This document shows positions 6,724 through 11,351 of a stretch of DNA of 11,351 nt, piece by piece. The notes beneath the pieces were generated by a model that saw only the letters and a list, made by a program, of their open reading frames with translations, made no database searches and had not been told where the DNA came from. Origin of the DNA: Scatacola_A faecigallinarum. Its GTDB lineage: Bacteria; Pseudomonadota; Alphaproteobacteria; RF32; CAG-239. The stretch lies in contig DVOM01000014.1 in NCBI GenBank assembly GCA_018713605.1, positions 1 to 11,351 of the forward strand, written 5' to 3'. Both the position numbers and the translations under genes were made by a program. Numbering within the stretch: the first letter of the stretch is position 1; each line of letters starts with the position of its first letter.

Positions 6724-7600
6724 CTTTTCCTCCGAGCAAATATTCTTTCTGCACATGGCAGTTGTTGATGACCAGACTGATAAGCATCAGCAGAAGCAGA
6801 CTGTAAAAATATTCGATTACCGTACCGCTCCAGTTCGCATATTCGACTTCAATTCCGGCAATGCCATGCTGGAAATAAACCAGAATAAACAACATAACGA
6901 TAATAATCAGGAACAGCGACAGGATAATTCCGAGATTATTACCTTTGGAACGCGCCCAGAGCCAGGCCGGCGAAACTTTCGGGCCGCCGTTCAGAAAAAC
7001 AGCCAGCAGTGCATAAAAGCGCATAAGCACAAAAGGCACGACAAAGCCGATTGAAACGACCGCAAAATAGGTTATTTCGACAACCCAGTCAGGATTCGGC
7101 ACCCGGACATACAACAGGTAAAAAGAAAGCAGCGGCGCCATATTCAGAAGCAGATAAAAGCAGACCAGCGCCGTGGTCGTAAAATCGCGCGATGTGGGCA
7201 GAAACACGTTTTTCCAACTATAGTCCCGATTTAAAAAGGCACCGTCATACCAACGAACCAGAAATGCGGAAATCAGAAAAATTTTGACAAACAGATAAAC
7301 CAGATACCACCCCTGCGAAGCAGAACAGAAAAAATAAGCGCTTCGATAATCGGTAAAACAGATGTAAGAAAAACCCATAAAAACCGATAACAGCGTAATT
7401 GGCAGGGCAAAAAGGGCGGCCAGCCGCAACAGCAGGCCGAAGCGGTCGGCAAAGATTCCGAACGGACGAAAAATCAGCTGCGTAACCGGGATACGCACCG
7501 GCGCAACGGCCGGTGCCGCGTTCAGGCACAGGCTGCGACAGCCGCAGCCGTCGGAAAACTTTTGTTTCAGCTGATTCAACTTCGCAATAAAATCTTTCAT
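6701..7600 (-). CDS. Polytopic membrane protein of unknown function, ~6 TM, with Cys-cluster N-terminus
   Basis: A 299-residue membrane protein I cannot name. A short soluble N-terminus of ~45 residues carries the cluster CGCRSLC (19-25). Hydrophobic helices follow at about 52-80, 98-116, 142-164, 174-200, 223-243 and 262-280. R194-F195 and KGN (219-221) align without gaps to R160-F161 and RGN (185-187) of the downstream protein, and the helix layout is alike, so the two look like diverged paralogues. The start codon lies 3 bp after the dnaE stop. Its ribosome binding site, AAAGGA, sits within the last dnaE codons about 10 nt before ATG, so it is almost certainly co-transcribed and possibly translationally coupled with dnaE. 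Role unknown: transport, envelope or membrane-homeostasis functions are all open. Confidence 0.8.
   Translation of the reverse strand: MKDFIAKLNQLKQKFSDGCGCRSLCLNAAPAVAPVRIPVTQLIFRPFGIFADRFGLLLRLAALFALPITLLSVFMGFSYICFTDYRSAYFFCSASQGWYLVYLFVKIFLISAFLVRWYDGAFLNRDYSWKNVFLPTSRDFTTTALVCFYLLLNMAPLLSFYLLYVRVPNPDWVVEITYFAVVSIGFVVPFVLMRFYALLAVFLNGGPKVSPAWLWARSKGNNLGIILSLFLIIIVMLFILVYFQHGIAGIEVEYANWSGTVIEYFYSLLLLMLISLVINNCHVQKEYLLGGKDGNNAAD
6728..6733 (-). promoter_or_regulatory. Ribosome binding site deciding the start at 6723
   Basis: Read on the - strand, GGAGGA followed by AAAG and ATG is a near-consensus Shine-Dalgarno with ideal spacing for the start at 6723. It lies inside the final codons of the upstream gene (GGK region). 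The longer alternative start at 6756 has no comparable site. Confidence 0.75.
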
Positions 7601-7603
7601 GGC

Positions 7604-10600
7604 TTATATTTCCTTTATGGTGGTTACGCCCGGAAGCGCACGGATTTTGCTCAGGAATTCCGGATCGGCGAAAGCAAAACCGCCGGCCAGTTCAATACGG
7701 ACATCCCATTCCCGGTTCTCGGGTTTTATATATATTTTATTTCGGCCGTTTCTATCTTTGCCGAGAATTTCCCTCAGACCGGGAACGGCACTTACGTCGT
7801 TGACGGCGATTTCCAAACCGTTGGCAACTTCGGAAATGGCTTTGTCCAGAGTTTCAATCACGTTGAACATTACGCGCGGGTTGGCTTCCTCGCTCTGCTT
7901 GTCAATCGTTATGCTCGCAAACAGCGGCAGGCCGGAAGCAATGATTTCCTCATACCGTGCCAAACCTTCCGAAAACAATATTCCCTCAAAACTGCCGCTG
8001 GCGTCGGACAGTTCCAGAAAAGCATATTTGTTGCCGGTTTTGCTGATACGCTTCTGAAACGAGTTGACGCAGCCGGCCACTTTGGCGCGGATGCTGTCGC
8101 CGGTGCGAATGTTACGGAAAATTTCGCTGCAGTTTTTGACACCCAGACGCTCCATGCCCCTGCCATAGCTGTCAAGCGGATGCGCGGAAAGATAAAAGCC
8201 GATGGCTTCCGCTTCAAGTTTGAGCTTTTCAAGTTCCGGCCAGTCCGGCTTGTCCGCCAGTTTGACCTTGGCGTGCAGCTCCTCGTTGCCGAACAGGGAG
8301 GCCTGCTCGCTGGTTTTAAGTTCGGAAGACGAAGCAATGTGACGCATGATGGTTTCGACATTGGCAAACAGGCGGCCGCGGTTCTTTTCCAGACAGTCGA
8401 AAGCGCCGGCCTTAATCAGCTGCTCCAGCTGACGGCGGTTAATCTGCTTGATATCGGTCCGATGAATGAAATCGGAAATGTCCTTATACGGACCGTGCGC
8501 CTCGCGTTCGGCGACAATTGCCCGCATATTGGCCTCGCCGACGCCTTTGACCGCGCCCAGAGCATAGCGGATATTGCCGTCTTCGACCACAAAGTCGGAA
8601 CCGGAATGGTTGATGTCGGGTTTTAAAACCTTAAAGCCGAGTTTTTTGCACTCATCCTTGAAGAACAGCAGCTTGTCGGTATTGGTAATATCCAGCGACA
8701 TGACCGCACACATAAACTCAACCGGGTAATGCGCCTTCAGATAAGCCGTCTGATACGAAATCAGCGAATAGGCCGCCGCATGCGACTTGTTGAAACCGTA
8801 TGAGGCAAACTTTTCCATCTGGTCAAAAATCGCGCCGGCGGTAGCCTCTTCAATACCGTTTTTAACCGCACCCTCCATAAACATCTTGCGCTGTTTCGGA
8901 ATTTCGTCGCGCATTTTCTTACCCATAACCTTGCGCAGTTTGTCGGCACCGCCCATGGTATAGCCGCCCAGCGCACGGGCGATGTTCATAACCTGCTCCT
9001 GATAAATCATGATGCCGTAGGTTTCTTTAAGAATCGGCTCCAGCATCGGGTGCAGATAGGTGATTTCCTCTTCACCGTGTTTCCGCTTAATATAACTCGG
9101 AATGTTGTCCATCGGCCCCGGACGGTACAGCGACACAATAGCGATAAGGTCTTCAAAACGGTCGGGCTTAATCTGTTTGTGAACATCCTGCATGCCCGCC
9201 GATTCAAACTGGAAGACGGCGGCAGTGTTGCCGCTCTGCAAAAGCTCATAGGTCTGCTTGTCGTCTAACGGCACATTGTCCATATCCATCTGAACGCCGT
9301 GAATCTTCTTAATCCAGTCGACGGCGCGCTGAATAACGGTCAGGGTCTTTAAGCCCAAAAAGTCAAACTTAATCAGGCCGGTTTCTTCGACATATTTCAT
9401 ATCGTACTGGGTTACCGGCATATCGGCGCGCGGATCCTTGTACAACGGCACCAACAGGTCAAGCGGGCGGTCGCCGATAACCACACCGGCAGCGTGTACG
9501 CCCGACTGACGGTACAACCCCTCAAGTTTCATGCCGATATCAAACAGCTTGTTAACCTGCGGATCGCTCTGGCGCATTTCCTCAAGTTCGGGCACCTGGT
9601 CCAGCGACTCCTGAAGCGTCGGGTTTTTGCCCTGAACGCCGGGCGGGATCATTTTGCTCAGGCGGTCGGCCTGAGAATAGGGCATTTGCAGAACGCGGGC
9701 AACGTCCCGGATGACGTTTTTGGCCTGCAGCTTGCCGTAAGTGATAATCTGCGCCACATGGTCAAAACCGTATTTGTTCTGCACGTATTCAATCGTCTTG
9801 CCGCGGTTTTCCTGACAAAAGTCAACGTCGAAGTCCGGCATGTTAATACGTTCCGGATTCAGAAAACGCTCAAACAGCAAATCAAGTTTAATCGGGTCAA
9901 GGTCGGTAACCTTCAGCGACCAGGCGGTAATGGAACCTGCACCGGAACCGCGGCCGGGGCCAACGGGCACACCGTGCCCCTTCGACCAGCGAATAAAGTC
10001 CGATACGATCAGGAAGTAGCCGGGAAAACCCATTTTTTTAATGACGCTCAGCTCATAATCCAGACGGGCATAGTATTTCTCGTCAATTTCCCGCCTTTCC
10101 TCTTCGGTCATACCCTTAAAATAAACCTGAGCCTCCATCCGTTCCTTTAAGCCTTTGTAGGCTTCTTCGGTGATGAACTCGTCCTGGGTTTTTCCTTCGG
10201 GGCACTCGAAAATCGGCAGCAGAGGCTGCACTTTTTCAGACAGGAAACTGCAACGCTCGGCAATGACGACCGTATTGTTGACGGCTTCGGGCAAATCCTT
10301 GAAAAGCTCAATCATTTCCTCCGGCGAGCGCAGGCGGTTGTTGGGCGAAAATTTCTTGCGGTTTTCGTTAGCCACATATTCGCCGGTTGCAATACAAACC
10401 AGCGCATCATGCGCTTCGTACATGTCGGCGTCGAGAAAAAAAGCCTCGTTGGTGGCAACCAGCGGCAGGTTGTGCTTATAGGCCAGATTAATGAAATCCT
10501 CTTCGGTCTTATGCTCGCTCTCAAGACCGATACGCATGATTTCAACATACAGCGAATCGGGAAAAAGCGACTTAAGCCTGAGCAGAAAGTCTTCAGCTTC

Positions 10601-11077
10601 GTCTTTGCGGTTTTCCAGCAGCAGACGGCCGACCGTACCCTCGACGCCGCCGGTCAGGGCAATCAGCCCGGCACTGCGCCCCTCAAGGTCAGAAAGCTTC
10701 AGCTGCGGCTTTTCGTTATACTCCGGGTTATCAAGATAAGAAAGCTTCATCAGCTTCATGATATTATGATAACCTTCATCATTGCGAACCAAAAGCACAA
10801 GCTTGTCAGGTTCAATGGTGCGCCCTTTTGATTTCAGCAAATCGTCGGCATCGGGATTACGAAGATAGAACTGGCAGCCCAATATCGGCTTGATACCACA
10901 GTCGGCGGCATAGTGCGACAAAGCCTTGGCGCCGAACATATTGGCCGTATCGGTTACGGCTATGGCCGGAAAGCCCATGTCCTTAAGCTTGGGAATCAGC
11001 GATGGCACTTTCATTGCGCCTTCCGACAACGAATAGGCGGTATGTACGCGGAGATGTACAAATTTAGGCTCGGCCAT
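7604..11077 (-). CDS. dnaE: DNA polymerase III alpha subunit (replicative, C-family)
   Basis: The chromosomal replicase catalytic subunit, 1157 residues, matching E. coli DnaE in length (1160). Domains in order are an N-terminal PHP domain (residues ~5-210, starting FVHLRVHTAYS), palm and fingers with GPGRGSGAGS and PDFDVDF, then FDFLGL, YRPGPMDNIPSYI, YGIMIYQEQVM and GFNKSHAAAYS, a helix-hairpin-helix region (RRQLEQLIKAGAFD), and a C-terminal OB fold (IRAKVAGCV...). The catalytic aspartates are D415, D417 and D572, equivalent to E. coli D401, D403 and D555. QASLF at 925-929 matches the internal beta-clamp-binding motif. The first PHP metal motif reads HLR rather than HLH, as in proteobacterial enzymes, so proofreading should come from a separate DnaQ. 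This is the replicative form, not the error-prone ImuC/DnaE2. GAGG at 11085-11088 lies 7 nt before ATG. It heads an operon with two membrane proteins. Confidence 0.98.
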   Translation of the reverse strand: MAEPKFVHLRVHTAYSLSEGAMKVPSLIPKLKDMGFPAIAVTDTANMFGAKALSHYAADCGIKPILGCQFYLRNPDADDLLKSKGRTIEPDKLVLLVRNDEGYHNIMKLMKLSYLDNPEYNEKPQLKLSDLEGRSAGLIALTGGVEGTVGRLLLENRKDEAEDFLLRLKSLFPDSLYVEIMRIGLESEHKTEEDFINLAYKHNLPLVATNEAFFLDADMYEAHDALVCIATGEYVANENRKKFSPNNRLRSPEEMIELFKDLPEAVNNTVVIAERCSFLSEKVQPLLPIFECPEGKTQDEFITEEAYKGLKERMEAQVYFKGMTEEERREIDEKYYARLDYELSVIKKMGFPGYFLIVSDFIRWSKGHGVPVGPGRGSGAGSITAWSLKVTDLDPIKLDLLFERFLNPERINMPDFDVDFCQENRGKTIEYVQNKYGFDHVAQIITYGKLQAKNVIRDVARVLQMPYSQADRLSKMIPPGVQGKNPTLQESLDQVPELEEMRQSDPQVNKLFDIGMKLEGLYRQSGVHAAGVVIGDRPLDLLVPLYKDPRADMPVTQYDMKYVEETGLIKFDFLGLKTLTVIQRAVDWIKKIHGVQMDMDNVPLDDKQTYELLQSGNTAAVFQFESAGMQDVHKQIKPDRFEDLIAIVSLYRPGPMDNIPSYIKRKHGEEEITYLHPMLEPILKETYGIMIYQEQVMNIARALGGYTMGGADKLRKVMGKKMRDEIPKQRKMFMEGAVKNGIEEATAGAIFDQMEKFASYGFNKSHAAAYSLISYQTAYLKAHYPVEFMCAVMSLDITNTDKLLFFKDECKKLGFKVLKPDINHSGSDFVVEDGNIRYALGAVKGVGEANMRAIVAEREAHGPYKDISDFIHRTDIKQINRRQLEQLIKAGAFDCLEKNRGRLFANVETIMRHIASSSELKTSEQASLFGNEELHAKVKLADKPDWPELEKLKLEAEAIGFYLSAHPLDSYGRGMERLGVKNCSEIFRNIRTGDSIRAKVAGCVNSFQKRISKTGNKYAFLELSDASGSFEGILFSEGLARYEEIIASGLPLFASITIDKQSEEANPRVMFNVIETLDKAISEVANGLEIAVNDVSAVPGLREILGKDRNGRNKIYIKPENREWDVRIELAGGFAFADPEFLSKIRALPGVTTIKEI

Positions 11078-11108
11078 CAGTTTTCCTCAAAAGATTAATC
11101 TGTTGCCG

Positions 11109-11137
11109 ATTATAGAAACTTTGCCCCGCCGATACAA
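11109..11137 (-). promoter_or_regulatory. Sigma-70-type promoter of dnaE
   Basis: Read on the - strand, -35 TTGTAT (11132-11137), a spacer of exactly 17 bp and a perfect -10 TATAAT (11109-11114). The expected start of transcription is near 11102, giving a leader of about 25 nt that contains the GAGG ribosome binding site. The -35 box matches the consensus only at TTG. Confidence 0.65.
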
Positions 11138-11256
11138 TCAAAAAATTCAAGATGTTCCATTGCTGATAAAAACCGTCCGGGACAAATATCCTTTTAGCCG
11201 AAAATAAAGATAGTTCCATTATTGGTAGACAGAAAAATTTGTACTTTCATTAATAG
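11138..11256. other. Non-coding stretch between dnaE promoter and right-edge promoter
   Basis: An AT-rich stretch with no credible gene. An eight-base motif, GTTCCATT, occurs twice 59 bp apart (11154-11161 and 11213-11220), and GTCC-G-GGAC makes a small inverted repeat near 11175. Neither is strong enough to call a site. A 16-codon ATG frame on the - strand (from 11160, stop in the dnaE -10 box) has no ribosome binding site. Confidence 0.4.
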
Positions 11257-11285
11257 TTGACTCTTTCCCCAAATCAGCTTATCCT
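11257..11285 (+). promoter_or_regulatory. Candidate sigma-70 promoter reading toward the right edge
   Basis: TTGACT (11257-11262), a 17-bp spacer and TATCCT (11280-11285) on the + strand match 5 of 6 and 4 of 6 consensus bases. Transcription would start near 11292 and run out of the window, divergent from dnaE. The gene it would drive is not visible. Confidence 0.4.
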
Positions 11286-11314
11286 GATACTCGATAGGTG
11301 TGGATTGTCAGATG

Positions 11315-11336
11315 CTGCGGCGCTTTTATGCCGCAG
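11315..11336 (+). promoter_or_regulatory. GC-rich hairpin in a probable leader at the right edge
   Basis: CTGCGGC (11315-11321) and GCCGCAG (11330-11336) make a perfect 7-bp stem with an eight-base GCTTTTAT loop, followed by TTCTTTTG. It starts about 23 nt after the predicted + strand transcription start. It may be a leader structure, an attenuator or a weak terminator. The short, interrupted T-run makes a plain terminator less likely. An ATG at 11312 opens a frame (MLRRFYAAGSFVG) to the edge, but its nearest AGG is 13 nt upstream, so I do not call a gene. Confidence 0.35.
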
Positions 11337-11351
11337 GTTCTTTTGTCGGCG

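Noticed and set aside
6724..6756. Longer N-terminus (MCRKNICSEEK) for the second membrane protein
   Set aside because: A near-perfect GGAGGA ribosome binding site four bases before the ATG at 6723 decides for the shorter form; the added residues are translated from the overlapping gene in another frame.
7562..8626. 354-codon and other open frames on the + strand across dnaE (also 9494-10150 and 10409-10831)
   Set aside because: They are antisense to a full-length, motif-rich dnaE and have no independent coding evidence.
11154..11220. Two GTTCCATT copies 59 bp apart as a LexA-type or other operator
   Set aside because: The spacing does not fit the alphaproteobacterial GTTC-N7-GTTC box, and eight-base matches in AT-rich DNA are weak evidence.
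11312..11351. Start of a new gene at ATG 11312 (MLRRFYAAGSFVG...)
   Set aside because: Only 13 codons are visible, the nearest AGG is 13 nt upstream, and the frame lies in a strong hairpin.
1..11351. CRISPR, tRNA, insertion sequence, phage or toxin-antitoxin genes
   Set aside because: No repeat-spacer pattern, cloverleaf, transposase, integrase or toxin-antitoxin pair was seen on either strand.

Overview
This window reads as a compact bacterial chromosome segment, most likely from an uncultured, gut-associated alphaproteobacterium. The reasons are the DnaE sequence style (N-terminal FVHLRVHTAYS and an alphaproteobacterial-type PHP/polymerase layout), the very short intergenic gaps, and a cysteine-rich repeat protein of a kind often seen in genomes of uncultured gut Alphaproteobacteria. 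The taxonomic call is inference. No tRNA, rRNA, CRISPR array, insertion sequence or phage gene was seen.

Layout. (1) Positions 2-667, + strand: the 3' part of a cysteine-rich protein built from 31-residue (93-bp) repeats, cut by the left edge and ending in a more AT-rich, non-repeat tail. (2) Positions 667-752: a short convergent gap with a strong bidirectional terminator hairpin and a second AT-rich hairpin. (3) Positions 752-3736, - strand: a tightly overlapping three-gene operon, transcribed in the order stand-alone GlmU-type uridylyltransferase, unknown 159-residue membrane-anchored protein, oligoendopeptidase F. (4) Positions 3737-3826: an AT-rich divergent promoter region with a perfect 12-bp palindrome. 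(5) Positions 3827-5938, + strand: a DUF2207 membrane protein with an unusual N-terminal extension. (6) Positions 5926-11077, - strand: a second operon, transcribed in the order dnaE (replicative DNA polymerase III alpha subunit), then two polytopic membrane proteins that look like diverged tandem paralogues. Its end overlaps the DUF2207 gene tail to tail by 13 bp with no visible terminator. (7) Positions 11078-11351: the dnaE promoter (perfect -10, 17-bp spacer), followed by a candidate + strand promoter and a GC-rich hairpin that probably belong to the leader of a gene beyond the right edge.

How the genes work together. dnaE is core replication. The GlmU-type enzyme would make UDP-sugar for the cell wall or lipopolysaccharide, and PepF would degrade cytoplasmic peptides. 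The 159-residue protein and the two polytopic proteins have no function that can be read from sequence. The most unusual items are the cysteine-rich repeat protein with its composition break, the GlmU homologue lacking its acetyltransferase half, the DUF2207 extension, and the paralogous membrane pair behind dnaE. I did not find convincing evidence of a new defence or mobile system.
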